Positions 52,880 through 61,825 are shown, counted from the first letter of the stretch. The stretch: DNA of 64,000 nucleotides from Noviherbaspirillum aridicola (GCF_019656455.1 NZ_BPMK01000008.1:1-64000); one strand, 5' to 3'. A program made the numbers and translations. The notes: generated by a model from the letters alone, not told the origin.

Positions 52880-53584
52880 CTAGGGTGGCGCGCCGATGAC
52901 GAGCGAACGTCGCCGCGCATCGGTCCTTGCCGTGACGACGTCGATGATCGCGCGCGCGATCTTTTCGCCGCCGCGGCTCGAGGGTTCGATGGGATTGGCG
53001 TAGTCCCGCGCCTCGTTGCAGATCTGGCGCAGCTCGATCAGGCCGAGCCGGTGCTCGATGGCGGTGCGCAGGATCACGTCGTTGAAGACGGCCAGCGCCG
53101 TCGTCACCTGCTGCCGGTACTGCGGGTCGGGAAAGTTGCCGTTATAGATCGTGCAGAGGACGAGCGGCAGACCCGGCCGCAGGCAGGCGGCGACCGCGTT
53201 GCGGTAGGCCGACTCGAAGCTGGCGACCGCGCGGCCGAGCTGCATCATTGCCTCGCCCGTCGTGGCGACCCGCGACTGCAGGATGTGCTGCGCGCCAAGC
53301 GCATCGTTTCCGCCGACGCTGAGTACGAGATGGCTGGCGCCGGACGGCAGGCGCTCCAGCTGCCGGGGGATGCCGGCGGTGGTGGCGCCGTCGACGGCGA
53401 GCAGGCTTGCCTTCCAGCCTCCCGGCATCAGGCCGCGCACCTGGCTGATCACGTCGGGGCCGCCGCCGGTATAGCTGCCGTTGTCGAAAATGGAGTCGCC
53501 GAGCAGAACGATATGGGACATGGAGGCGAGGGCGGCCGGCGCCGCGAGCATGGAAACGAGAAATTGCCTGCGTGAGATCTTCAT
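52880..53584 (-). CDS. SGNH/GDSL hydrolase, exported
   Basis: The 234-aa protein has a short Tat-like signal (MKISRRQFLVSMLAAPAALA), the block I motif VLLGDSIFDNGSY (Ser31) and block III GGND. The last catalytic block near the C-terminus would be the DxxH segment, which reads less clearly here (DYANPIEPSSRGGEKIA lacks the usual His), so activity is uncertain. It is 25 bp upstream of the SDR gene on the same strand. Confidence 0.8.
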   Translation of the reverse strand: MKISRRQFLVSMLAAPAALASMSHIVLLGDSIFDNGSYTGGGPDVISQVRGLMPGGWKASLLAVDGATTAGIPRQLERLPSGASHLVLSVGGNDALGAQHILQSRVATTGEAMMQLGRAVASFESAYRNAVAACLRPGLPLVLCTIYNGNFPDPQYRQQVTTALAVFNDVILRTAIEHRLGLIELRQICNEARDYANPIEPSSRGGEKIARAIIDVVTARTDARRRSLVIGAPP

Positions 53585-53686
53585 GCCTGTCTTGCGTAAC
53601 AGGATGCGTTGCGGTCGATGTTCGACCGCGGGTCACACGCGGCGTTCGCGCCGGTGACGCCGCCGGGTTGAAGGAGAGGGGCGCCC

Positions 53687-53947
53687 TCAGGGCGCGAGGC
53701 GATAGCCGTCCTTGCCGAGTTTCCGCACCAGCGCCTGCATCAGCGCCATCCCGGCTTCGAAGCTGGCGACCCGGGTGATCCTGCCGCCGCCGCGGCTGCC
53801 ATGCGGGCCGCTCCAGGACTGGGTCAGCGTCCAGTCGCCGAACAGGTCCTGGTCGAGCGTGGCGGTATGCACGCGGCTGCCCGCGACAAAACGGACCCGG
53901 GTGGGTTGCGGCAGGGCGAGGGTGACCGAATCGGCGGGGTCAATCAT
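53687..53947 (-). CDS. WGR-like domain protein
   Basis: The 86-aa protein fits a WGR-type fold: RVRFVAGSRVHTATLDQDLFGDWTLTQSWSG, a glycine-rich turn (GPHGSRGGGRITRV) and FEAGMALMQALVRKLGKDGYR. The canonical WGR triplet is replaced by WSG. WGR domains bind nucleic acids in other proteins; here it stands alone. ATG at 53947 (MIDPADSV) is chosen because the sequence upstream has no family resemblance. No operon partner. Confidence 0.72.
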   Translation of the reverse strand: MIDPADSVTLALPQPTRVRFVAGSRVHTATLDQDLFGDWTLTQSWSGPHGSRGGGRITRVASFEAGMALMQALVRKLGKDGYRLAP

Positions 53948-54113
53948 GCAAGAAAGGGCAGGCGTCGACAGGTTGATGAGCCGGGAGGATAACCGATTTT
54001 GTTTCGCTGGAAACAGTAGCGGCGTTAGCCTCCGACGCTTTCCCGGCATGGGCCCCACTTGCATAAGTGCACGGGATTTTGTCTAATGCCGCTTCACAAA
54101 TCACGCTTTGATC

Positions 54114-54560
54114 ATGGCCAAACCTATCCTGCTGGTCGAGGATAATCCGCACGACCTCGAACTCACCCTCCACGCGCTCAACAAACATCGTCTCGGCAAT
54201 GAAGTCGTGGTCGCCCGCGACGGCGAGGAGGCGCTCGACTTTCTGTTTGCGCGCGGCGCGTTCGAGGGGCGGCCAGCGGGCCTGCCCTCGCTGATCATGC
54301 TCGATCTCAAGCTGCCCAAGATCGACGGCATCGAAGTGCTCAGGACCATCCGGACCACGCCCGCACTGGCGCAGCTGCCGGTGGTGATGTTCACTGCGTC
54401 GCGCATGGAGGCGGACATCGCCAGCGCATATGCGGGCGGGGTCAATTCCTATGTGGTCAAGCCGCTGGACTTCCAGGAGCTGATGCGCGTCGTCGCCGAT
54501 CTCGGCTGCTACTGGACGGTTCACAACGAGCCGCCGCAAGGGGCGGTCAGGCCGGCCTGA
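54114..54560 (+). CDS. Response regulator, Rcp1 type
   Basis: The 148-aa receiver-only protein has LVEDNPHDLELT at the N-terminus, phospho-acceptor Asp64 in IMLDLKLPKIDG, Thr at MFTAS and Lys116 in YVVKPLDF. The sequence style is that of Rcp1, the response regulator of bacterial phytochromes. No histidine kinase lies nearby. ATG at 54114 gives the family start; a TTG two codons upstream is less likely. Confidence 0.88.
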   Translation: MAKPILLVEDNPHDLELTLHALNKHRLGNEVVVARDGEEALDFLFARGAFEGRPAGLPSLIMLDLKLPKIDGIEVLRTIRTTPALAQLPVVMFTASRMEADIASAYAGGVNSYVVKPLDFQELMRVVADLGCYWTVHNEPPQGAVRPA

Positions 54561-54652
54561 TACGCGTCGCGCCCGCCGCGGCCGTGTTGCAAAGACGCAA
54601 CTTCTCGTCACGCTTCATCACGGCGTCATCAGGCGTCCGTACAATTGGCTGC

Positions 54653-55201
54653 ATGAAACTCCTGCTCTCCCTGCTCGGCCTGACACTGCTTTCCCCCGCC
54701 TGGGCAAACAAGGTCGTCGGCATCACCGACGGCGACACGCTGACCATCCAGGTAGGCAAGTCGCCGGTGGTGGTCCGCGTGGCGGACATCGATGCCCCGG
54801 AGAAGAACCAGGCGTTCTCGGAGCAGGCGAAGCAATCGCTGTCGTCGCTGTGCTTCGGCAAGCAGGCGCAATACCAGGAGCGCGACGTGGATGCCTACGG
54901 GCGCGTGGTCGCGACCGTGACCTGCGGCGGCGTCGATATCAGCCGCGTGCAGGTCGAGCGCGGGCTTGCCTGGGTCTATACCGAGTACAACAAGGATCTG
55001 TCGCTGCCCGGGCTGGAAGCCATCGCGCGGCGCGACAAGCGCGGACTCTGGTCGCATCCGAATGCCGTGCCGCCCTGGGAATTCCGGCGTCAGCCGCGAC
55101 TGAAAAAGGCCGTGGCCAAGCAGTCGGTGGAAGGCATCTGCTTTGTCGGACGGCACGGCGAGTACCGTATCGTCGACGGCGCCAAGCGCTACGGCTGCTG
55201 A
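54653..55201 (+). CDS. Exported thermonuclease (SNase-like)
   Basis: The 182-aa protein has a signal peptide (about 1-18, cut after AWA) and a staphylococcal nuclease domain: VVGITDGDTLTIQVG, VRVADIDAPEKNQAFSEQAK, DAYGRVVATVTCGG and GLAWVYTEYNKD. The DGDT and DAPE blocks carry the metal and catalytic residues. It should degrade nucleic acids outside the cytoplasm. A C-terminal tail of about 50 residues with two Cys follows. Confidence 0.9.
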   Translation: MKLLLSLLGLTLLSPAWANKVVGITDGDTLTIQVGKSPVVVRVADIDAPEKNQAFSEQAKQSLSSLCFGKQAQYQERDVDAYGRVVATVTCGGVDISRVQVERGLAWVYTEYNKDLSLPGLEAIARRDKRGLWSHPNAVPPWEFRRQPRLKKAVAKQSVEGICFVGRHGEYRIVDGAKRYGC

Positions 55202-55399
55202 TCAGGCGGCTTTCGGCAGTACCCGCTCCGGCGCCTCGCCTGTCTCCGGCGCCGATTCCGGCGGCCGCGCGACGGCCACCCTTTCGAACAGCCAGCGTGC
55301 CAGCAAGCCCGCCAGCACCGACAGATGCAGTCCGAGCAGAACCAGTGCGGCCTGCATGAAGAATGAGACTGTTTCCAGATCGTCCGTCCAGCCGGTCAT
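55202..55399 (-). CDS. Small single-pass membrane protein
   Basis: The 65-aa protein has one transmembrane helix (about 14-36, FMQAALVLLGLHLSVLAGLLARWL) and a Pro/Glu-rich tail. The ATG at 55399 is preceded by GGAGGATGCA, a good ribosome site. Its stop codon touches the stop of the convergent nuclease gene. I recognise no family. Confidence 0.6.
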   Translation of the reverse strand: MTGWTDDLETVSFFMQAALVLLGLHLSVLAGLLARWLFERVAVARPPESAPETGEAPERVLPKAA

Positions 55400-55593
55400 T
55401 GCATCCTCCCCTTCTATTTGCCGAATGGAAGGATTGTCATCCGCGAGCAGTGACATTTCTTGAGCGCCGACAAACGCAGCCTGGAACCAAAACGCTGTTT
55501 CAACGCTCGCTTGCGGAATGGCAAAAGCGGGGGCGTCCCTAAAGTCCGTCGCGGGCCGGACGTTACAGGTGATGAAGCATCCCCAAGGTATTC

Positions 55594-55621
55594 AGGCCCT
55601 CGGCGTCGAGGGCCTTTTCTT
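55594..55621 (+). terminator. Rightward intrinsic terminator with no adjacent rightward gene
   Basis: AGGCCCTCG (55594-55602) and CGAGGGCCT (55607-55615) form a perfect 9-bp stem with a 4-nt loop, followed by TTTCTT. Leftward it has no T-tract. The nearest rightward gene ends 393 bp before, with a leftward gene between. The spacer 55400-55593 shows no other supported feature. Confidence 0.82.
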
Positions 55622-55632
55622 GGGTGCGTGAT

Positions 55633-56265
55633 TTACTGGGTCTGCTGCGGCTGGCCGGATTGCTGTTGCGGCGGCTGCTGACTGCCCGACGACGGCTGCT
55701 GCGCCGAAGGCTGGGGCGGCTGCTGCAAAGACGGCGGCGTGCCTGATGCCGAGGCGCTGCTTCCCGGCGTGCCGCCGCCCGATGCGCTGCTTCCTCCCGA
55801 TGCGCTGCCGCCCGAGGAGCTGGCGCCGCTGGAGGAGGCCGACTGCGCCTGCTGCTTGGCCTGGGCGATGGCGAGATCCTGCGTCGCCTTGGCCTGCTGT
55901 TCGCAATTCTTCTTCGCGTCGCCCACCTGGTCGCCGCAGCGGGCCTTGGCCACTTCATACTCGGCCTTGGCCTTGGTCTCCGCGAGTTCAAGCCGGTTCT
56001 TCGGGGTATCGCGGCCGGTCACTTTCTGCTGTGCCTCCGCGATCTTCTTCTGGGCATCCGCCTCGGCGTTGCAGATCTTCTTGGCGTTGTCCTGCATGCT
56101 GTCGCATTTTTCAGTCGCGGCCTTGTGCTGCTGTTCGATCTGCTGCTTGGCGGTCTGCTGGGATTGCTCGCCGGAAGACCCGCTGCTGCCGGAGGATTGC
56201 GCATGTGCCACGGAGGCGAAGGACAGCGCTAGCGCGGCGGCGATCGCCGTAAGCTGTGCGTTCAT
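55633..56265 (-). CDS. Exported protein with two C-x10-C motifs and low-complexity tail
   Basis: The 210-aa protein has a signal peptide (about 1-22, cut after AHA), a Ser/Gly linker, and an Ala/Lys/Gln-rich helical region with two matching cysteine pairs, Cys54/Cys65 and Cys110/Cys121, each C-x10-C (CDSMQDNAKKIC; CGDQVGDAKKNC). From about 140 on it is Ser/Gly-rich and then Gln/Pro-rich. The paired cysteines suggest a helical-hairpin fold held by disulphides. I recognise no named family. CAAAGGAGCAAG precedes the ATG. Confidence 0.72.
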   Translation of the reverse strand: MNAQLTAIAAALALSFASVAHAQSSGSSGSSGEQSQQTAKQQIEQQHKAATEKCDSMQDNAKKICNAEADAQKKIAEAQQKVTGRDTPKNRLELAETKAKAEYEVAKARCGDQVGDAKKNCEQQAKATQDLAIAQAKQQAQSASSSGASSSGGSASGGSSASGGGTPGSSASASGTPPSLQQPPQPSAQQPSSGSQQPPQQQSGQPQQTQ

Positions 56266-56404
56266 CGTCTTGCTCCTTTGGGGGTTGTTGGAGCCCCGCC
56301 CGGTTTGCAAGCACCGTGCCACTGCCCGTTCTGTGCCCTCGGCGGCGCCGCAGCGCGCGCGGGCCGGTAGAAAGTACACGCGCTCTGCCGATCCTGCCGT
56401 GCGA

Positions 56405-57337
56405 TCAGCGCGGCATGTGCCTGCCGCCCTGGTCCGCGAGAAAGCTTTCCACCTCCGCGCGCGTGGGAATGCCGGCGCGGCCGCCGCGACGGGTGCACTT
56501 GAGCGCGGCCACGGCGCTGGCGAACCTCACCGCCTGCGGGATCGCCTGCCCCTCCCCGAGGGCGAGCGCATAGGCGCCGTGAAAGACGTCGCCGGCGCCG
56601 GTCGTGTCGACCACGTCGACGGTGAATGCCATCTGGAAGTGGATGCCGGTTTCATCCAGCCAGATCGTTCCTTCGCCGCCGCGCGTCACCGCCGCCATCC
56701 GGCAGCCAAGCGTGCGCACCTTGCGCAGCGCGGCGATGCGGTCGGCGTCGGTCTCGATCGGCGTGTCCATGAAGGAACGCAGGCCGGGTTCGGAAAAGAT
56801 CGCGTGGTCGACCAGCGGCAGTACCGCCTGCCACGCCGCCGCGGTCGCGATCTCGCCATCGAGCACGGTGGGAATGCCCGCCGCGCGCGCCGCGCCGAGC
56901 ACCGCGACATCGCCCTCCACCCAGCGGATGTCGGCCAGCACCGCCTGCGCCGACCGCACCTCCTCCAGCGGCAGCCAGCCCGCGTCGTCGGGCACCCCGG
57001 CGCCGCGGAAATTGACGATCGCGCGTTCGCCGTCGCCCGAAACCAGGATCGCCGAGGTGGACGAGCGGGCGCCGGCAAACAGCCGGAACTGCGAGACGTC
57101 GACGCCGTAGTCCGTCATTTCCTGCACCATCGTGCGCCCCGCGCTGTCGTCGCCGGCCCGGCCCCAGTAAGCGGCGTTTCCGCCCAGCCTGGCCACCGCC
57201 ACGGCGGCGTTGGCCGCCATGCCGCCGCCGACTTCCAGGTAGTCGGAAGCGCGGTATTTGCCGCCGGTCGTGGGCAGCTGCGTGAGCGGCCAGATCTTGT
57301 CGAGGGTCGTATTGCCTATGCAGATTACGCGTGTCAT
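56405..57337 (-). CDS. PfkB-family carbohydrate kinase
   Basis: The 310-aa ribokinase-family enzyme has the N-terminal GGGMAANAAVAVARLGG motif and the C-terminal DTTGAGDVFHGAYALAL, containing the catalytic Asp and anion hole. It phosphorylates a sugar or nucleoside; the substrate is not evident. Its start overlaps the MATE stop as ATGA. It is the last gene of a glycosyltransferase - MATE - kinase operon. Confidence 0.88.
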   Translation of the reverse strand: MTRVICIGNTTLDKIWPLTQLPTTGGKYRASDYLEVGGGMAANAAVAVARLGGNAAYWGRAGDDSAGRTMVQEMTDYGVDVSQFRLFAGARSSTSAILVSGDGERAIVNFRGAGVPDDAGWLPLEEVRSAQAVLADIRWVEGDVAVLGAARAAGIPTVLDGEIATAAAWQAVLPLVDHAIFSEPGLRSFMDTPIETDADRIAALRKVRTLGCRMAAVTRGGEGTIWLDETGIHFQMAFTVDVVDTTGAGDVFHGAYALALGEGQAIPQAVRFASAVAALKCTRRGGRAGIPTRAEVESFLADQGGRHMPR

Positions 57338-58719
57338 GCAAGCTCCCGTGAAGTTGTTCTTTCCCGCCCCGCGTGCCGCTGCACGATGCGCAGATACCAG
57401 AGCAGGCCGGCGGCGACCAGGGCCAGGCTGGCGCTGTTGCCGAGCCAGAATCCGGCGGCGCCGCGCAGCGGCTGCGGACTGATGCCCAGCGGGTCGAGCC
57501 CGAGCAGGTAGCCGCCGCCAAGGCCGATGCCCCACAGCGCCACCGCGTACATCACGGTGGGGATCACCGCGATCTTGTATGCGCGCAGCACGAAGGCGGT
57601 AGTCACCTGTACCGAGTCGAACAGCTGGTAGAAGGCGATATAGACGAACAGCGGCAGCGCGGCGGCGATGATCACCGGGTCCGGCGTGTAGGCGCGCACG
57701 ATCAGGTCGCGCGCCAGCCATACCGCGCAGCCGGTGCTCACCGACAGCAGCGCGGCCAGCCGTATCCCCGCCATGCCGATGCGGCGCGCGTCGGCATGGC
57801 TGCCGGCGCCGATCGCCTGCGCCACCAGCGTGCCGGTCGCGCTCGCCATCGACAGCGGCAGCATGTAAAGCACGGTGGCGAAGTTGGCGATGATCTGGTG
57901 GCCCGCCACCGCATTGGCGCCGAGACGCGCGATGAACAGTGCCATGAAGGTGAAGGCGGTGACCTCGATCAGATAGCTCAGGCCCATCGGGATGCCGAGC
58001 CGCAGCAGTTCGCGCTGGGCCGCCCATTTCGGCTTGCCGAGTCCGCCCGCGAACAGCCGGAACGGGCGATAGGACGGGTCGCTGCGCAGCACCGCCAGGG
58101 CCGCCAGCAAGGCCATCCAGGTGGTCAGCGCGGTGGCCGCGGCGCAGCCCGGCCCGCCCATCGCGGGAATGCCGAAGCCGCCGAAGATGAACAGCGCATT
58201 GAGCGGCAGCTTCAGTGCCAGGCCGGCGACCTGCAGCGCCATCACCATCTTGGGCCGGCCGATCGCCGTGTTGAGGCTGGCGTAGATGCGAAAGCCGAAG
58301 GTGGCGGGCAGGGCCAGCGCCAGGATGCGCAAATAGCTGGAAGCCTTTTCGGCGAGTTCGGGCGAGGCATGCGCGATCGACAGCAGCGGCTGCGGGAACA
58401 GCAGCAGCACGCCACCGCCCAGCGTCAGGAACAGCGCCAGCCAGACGCCCTGTCTGACTTCGGCGCCGACCTGCTCATGGCGCTGCGCCCCGAACAGCTG
58501 GCCGATCAGCGGCGACAGCGCCGACAGCACGCCGTTGAGGCCGACGAAGATGCTGACATACACCGACGCGCCGATGGCCAGCGCGGCCAGGTCGGTGGCG
58601 GAGAAGCGGGACGTCATCGCGGTATCGATGACGCCGTTGGCGATCACGGCAAGCTGCCCGACCAGGATCGGCCAGGCCAGTGCGAGTATGCGGCGGTTGT
58701 CTTGTCTGTTTTCTGTCAA
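57334..58719 (-). CDS. MATE-family efflux transporter
   Basis: The 461-aa protein has twelve transmembrane helices with MATE features: LAWPILVGQLAVIANGVIDTAMTSRFSATDLAAL region at the start and NTAIGRPKMVMALQVAGLALKLPLNALFIFG in the first half. It resembles NorM-type exporters. It overlaps both neighbours by 4 bp, so all three genes are translated together. The substrate is unknown. Confidence 0.9.
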   Translation of the reverse strand: MTENRQDNRRILALAWPILVGQLAVIANGVIDTAMTSRFSATDLAALAIGASVYVSIFVGLNGVLSALSPLIGQLFGAQRHEQVGAEVRQGVWLALFLTLGGGVLLLFPQPLLSIAHASPELAEKASSYLRILALALPATFGFRIYASLNTAIGRPKMVMALQVAGLALKLPLNALFIFGGFGIPAMGGPGCAAATALTTWMALLAALAVLRSDPSYRPFRLFAGGLGKPKWAAQRELLRLGIPMGLSYLIEVTAFTFMALFIARLGANAVAGHQIIANFATVLYMLPLSMASATGTLVAQAIGAGSHADARRIGMAGIRLAALLSVSTGCAVWLARDLIVRAYTPDPVIIAAALPLFVYIAFYQLFDSVQVTTAFVLRAYKIAVIPTVMYAVALWGIGLGGGYLLGLDPLGISPQPLRGAAGFWLGNSASLALVAAGLLWYLRIVQRHAGRERTTSRELA

Positions 58720-60431
58720 TTCGCGCGTTTGTAGAGACGGAAGCGTTCATGCCGGTCCGACGGCCGCCGCCCCTCCCACAGCAGCTGCCATTCTTCGCGG
58801 CGCTCGCGCAGGACCATGGCGTCGTCGCGTCCCCGCCGGTTGTCCTGCAGCAGCAGGAAATCGCAGCGCGTGTCGGTGAAGCCGGCGAACGGCACGCCGC
58901 CGAAATAGGCGAAGGAAGCGCGCTGCGCGGTGCCGACATTGGTCTCGACGCAATACGCGCCGGCCGGCAGCTTTTCCGCCAGCTGGCGCGCCACCCCCGC
59001 ATAGCTCTTGCCGTAGTTAATCCACGGCATCCACAGCGTCGCGAGCAGCACCCAGCACAGGATGACGCCGCCCGAGGACAGCACCACCGCGCGCCACAAT
59101 ACCTTGGGCCGGCGCGAGACCCGCCATTGCACCAGCGCAAACCAGCCCGCGGTCGCCAGCAGCGCGACCACGAACGCAACCGGGCCGAACTCCGGCTTGA
59201 AGCCCGGCGCCAGCTTGAAGGCATTGCGCGCGAGCCACGCCGGCCATCCCGTCTGCTTGGCGATCCAGCCGAGCCAGATGAAGGCGGCGCAGGCGGTCAG
59301 CGTCATGACCGAGAACCAATCGACCGCATTGATCGCGCCGCGTTTCATCGTCGGCAGGCCGAATGCGGCCAGAATCGCCAGCGGCGGCAACAGCGGCAGC
59401 AGCGTGCCCTCGTCCGGCTTGGCGGCGAACAGGGCGAGCACCGATGCGGCGACGAGGAAGGTCAGCGGCAGCGTGATGTGCGGCGCCTGCGACTGGCGCC
59501 GCCAGGCGTAGATGGCCCACAGCGCGAAGGGCCAGGCCGGCCAAGCGGCCCAGATGACGTTCTTGCCGAGGTAGCGCAGGGCGTTCCAGGACGGCATGCC
59601 CACCTGGCTGTAGTTCCAGACCATCCACGCATCGAACGGCGAGCTGGTGAACGGCCGCACGATACGGCATGCCAGCCACCAGCTGCCCGCCACCGCGACG
59701 GCCACCGGCAGGGAGATCAGCAGCAGACGCCAGAGCAGCCTTCGTTCCCGTATCGACACCAGGGTCAGCATGCCGGTCCACAGGGCCAGCGGCAGCACCC
59801 AGCCGCGGGTCAGCGCCAGCAGGCCGAGCGCCAGGCCGAACAGGGCGCCCGCCGCGGCGGTGCCGGATTCGAACAGGCGGATCGCGCCATACAGGCAGAG
59901 CGCGACCATCGATACCTGCAGCGCTTCGCTGCTGGTGCTGTGAAGAATGAGCAGCAGGCCGAGGAAGCCGAGGTAGATCAGCAGCGCGCCGTCGGCCAGC
60001 GTGCGTCCGTAATCGCTCGGCGAGGGCTGTCCGCCGAAGGCCAGGCGCTGCGGCTGCGCTTCCGGGCGCCGGCCGAGCAGATAGGTGCTGTACCAGACGG
60101 CGGAAGATCCGAGCAGGAAGAAGCCGATGGTCGCGATGCGGGCCGCGAAGGGCGCGCCGGCGATCCAGTCGAACAGCCTGATGCAGAGCGCGCCGATCCA
60201 GGCCGCCAGCGGGCCTTTCTCCGCCATCGGCAGGCCGACGAGATGCGGCCACAGCCAGTCCTCCAGCCCGCCCCGGGCCATGGTCCACATGATGCCGAAG
60301 CTGGCGGCATCGTCGGTTTTCCAGGGGTCGCGGCCGAACAGGCCCGGCAGGATGTACAGCAGGCACAGGGCGAACAGGATCCGGCGGGGTAGGGCGTTGG
60401 TGGCGGCTGCGGGCAGGCGGACAGGCTTCAT
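58716..60431 (-). CDS. ArnT-like membrane glycosyltransferase
   Basis: The 571-aa protein has ten or more transmembrane helices and a periplasmic C-terminal part. Near the N-terminus it has the PMT/ArnT family acidic motif GRDPWKTDDAASFG, with Asp residues expected at the active site. It would transfer a sugar from a polyprenyl-phosphate donor to lipid A or a protein. ATG at 60431 is used, though it has a poor ribosome site. It is the first gene of the operon with the MATE and PfkB genes. Confidence 0.83.
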   Translation of the reverse strand: MKPVRLPAAATNALPRRILFALCLLYILPGLFGRDPWKTDDAASFGIMWTMARGGLEDWLWPHLVGLPMAEKGPLAAWIGALCIRLFDWIAGAPFAARIATIGFFLLGSSAVWYSTYLLGRRPEAQPQRLAFGGQPSPSDYGRTLADGALLIYLGFLGLLLILHSTSSEALQVSMVALCLYGAIRLFESGTAAAGALFGLALGLLALTRGWVLPLALWTGMLTLVSIRERRLLWRLLLISLPVAVAVAGSWWLACRIVRPFTSSPFDAWMVWNYSQVGMPSWNALRYLGKNVIWAAWPAWPFALWAIYAWRRQSQAPHITLPLTFLVAASVLALFAAKPDEGTLLPLLPPLAILAAFGLPTMKRGAINAVDWFSVMTLTACAAFIWLGWIAKQTGWPAWLARNAFKLAPGFKPEFGPVAFVVALLATAGWFALVQWRVSRRPKVLWRAVVLSSGGVILCWVLLATLWMPWINYGKSYAGVARQLAEKLPAGAYCVETNVGTAQRASFAYFGGVPFAGFTDTRCDFLLLQDNRRGRDDAMVLRERREEWQLLWEGRRPSDRHERFRLYKRAN

Positions 60432-60560
60432 GAAGGAAAGTTTGCTTTTGTTCTGATCCCCGCGCCGGCCGGAGGCAGGCATGCAAGGGTGGCCGATATT
60501 GTGCCGGAAAACCGGCATGGACAGGGCGAAACAGCCTGCGCCGCGCCGGGACGTCCCGCC

Positions 60561-61307
60561 TCAGGCCAGCAGTTTCGGCAGCGAGGATGCCAGCAGGGCG
60601 ACGCCGGAGGCGGTGAGCAGGCTCAGTACCAGCTTGCGGAAGGCGGCCTCGGAGATGCCGATGTACAGCCGCGCGCCGAGCAGGGACGGAATCAGCATCG
60701 ACGGCGCGACGATCGCAAACATCGGCAGCATTTCGCGCGTCACCAGGCCGGTGGACAGGTAGACCGCCATCGTCACGCTCAGGGTGGCAAGGTTGAAGTT
60801 CTGGATCACCGTGCGCTGGGCATGCTTGTCGAAGCCGCGCAGCGTGCACCACAGGGTGGGAAGCGTGCCGCTGAAGCCGCCGAGTCCGCCCATCACGCCG
60901 CCGAGCATGCCGGCCACGACATCGCCGATGCGTCCGCCGCGGACGATGCGCGGCAGGCGGTCGGCCATCAGCATGGCCGGGCACCACAGCACCAGCAGCG
61001 TGCCGAGCACCGCCTTGAAGAGGTCGACATTCATCGCGGGCAGCAGCCAGACGCCGAGCGGGATGCCGGCCAGGCCGCCGGCGAGGAAGGGCAGCAGCAG
61101 CGAGAATTCGACACGCCGCCGCACCATCACCGCCGCCACGATCTGCCCGGTCAGGGCGCCGAAGACGGCCATTGCCGCCGCCAGGCGCGGGTCGAGCGTC
61201 CAGGCCCAGACCGACATCGCCACCAGGCCGAAGGCAAACCCGGACAGACCCTGCACGAAGCCCGCCATGACGGCGCCGGCAATCACGACGAGGGTGACGG
61301 AATCCAT
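60561..61307 (-). CDS. TSUP (TauE/SafE) family transporter
   Basis: The 248-aa protein has about eight transmembrane helices with the TSUP repeat (VIAGAVMAGFVQGLSGFAFGLVAMSVWAW, first half; GVMGGLGGFSGTLPTLWCTLRGFDK). Members export or import sulphur-containing or small organic anions; the substrate is unknown. It is a single gene. Confidence 0.88.
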   Translation of the reverse strand: MDSVTLVVIAGAVMAGFVQGLSGFAFGLVAMSVWAWTLDPRLAAAMAVFGALTGQIVAAVMVRRRVEFSLLLPFLAGGLAGIPLGVWLLPAMNVDLFKAVLGTLLVLWCPAMLMADRLPRIVRGGRIGDVVAGMLGGVMGGLGGFSGTLPTLWCTLRGFDKHAQRTVIQNFNLATLSVTMAVYLSTGLVTREMLPMFAIVAPSMLIPSLLGARLYIGISEAAFRKLVLSLLTASGVALLASSLPKLLA

Positions 61308-61334
61308 GGGCGGGGGCGAAAGCGAACGGGCAAA

Positions 61335-61367
61335 AAAAATCCCGGGGGACGAGCCACCGGGATTTTT
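61335..61367. terminator. Bidirectional intrinsic terminator
   Basis: AAAAATCCCGG (61335-61345) and CCGGGATTTTT (61357-61367) pair perfectly; the A-run extends to 61332 and the T-run to 61368. It ends the leftward L31 transcript, 14 bp after its stop, and could also stop rightward transcription. Confidence 0.9.
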
Positions 61368-61381
61368 TGGAGCCTGGCTGA

Positions 61382-61648
61382 TCAGCCGGCTGCGGAAGTG
61401 CGGGAACCGCGGTTGCCGAACTTCTGGCGGAATTTCTCGACGCGGCCGGCCGTATCGACGATCTTGTGCTGGCCGGTGTAGAACGGGTGGGAGCTCGCGG
61501 TCACTTCCAGCTTGACCAGCGGATATTCCTTGCCGTCGACGGTGATCTTTTCCTTGGTCTGGATGGTCGAGCGGATGATGAATTTCTCATCGTTCGACAT
61601 GTCCTGGAACACGACCTCGCGGTAATCGGGATGCGCGCCTTCTTTCAT
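61382..61648 (-). CDS. rpmE2: Ribosomal protein L31, type B (zinc-independent)
   Basis: The 88-aa protein matches L31 type B ([52 protein letters not shown]). It lacks the cysteine pairs of the zinc-binding form, so it is the C-minus paralogue. In many bacteria this form is made under zinc shortage under Zur control. I see no clear palindrome resembling the 8.37-kb site upstream of it, so it may be the only L31 of this genome. Confidence 0.95.
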   Translation of the reverse strand: MKEGAHPDYREVVFQDMSNDEKFIIRSTIQTKEKITVDGKEYPLVKLEVTASSHPFYTGQHKIVDTAGRVEKFRQKFGNRGSRTSAAG

Positions 61649-61749
61649 GATTCTTCCTCTAGATTTGTCGGTAGCCAATCGGCACTTCGTCGGTCCATGC
61701 TGCCTCTCGACCCGATTGCCAATCACTTGCCTGTGGGTGAAAACCCGCG

Positions 61750-61755
61750 ATTATA
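61750..61755 (-). promoter_or_regulatory. rpmE2: Candidate -10 box of rpmE2
   Basis: The minus strand reads TATAAT at 61755-61750, exact to consensus and preceded by TG. The -35 hexamer 17 bp upstream (ATTCCA) is weak. It lies about 100 bp before the L31 start. Confidence 0.55.
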
Positions 61756-61825
61756 CAATGGAATCAAGGATCTGGAATAGCCGGCGGCGGCGTCCGGCAT
61801 GGCGGGGCGGTTTTACGGCTGGCAT

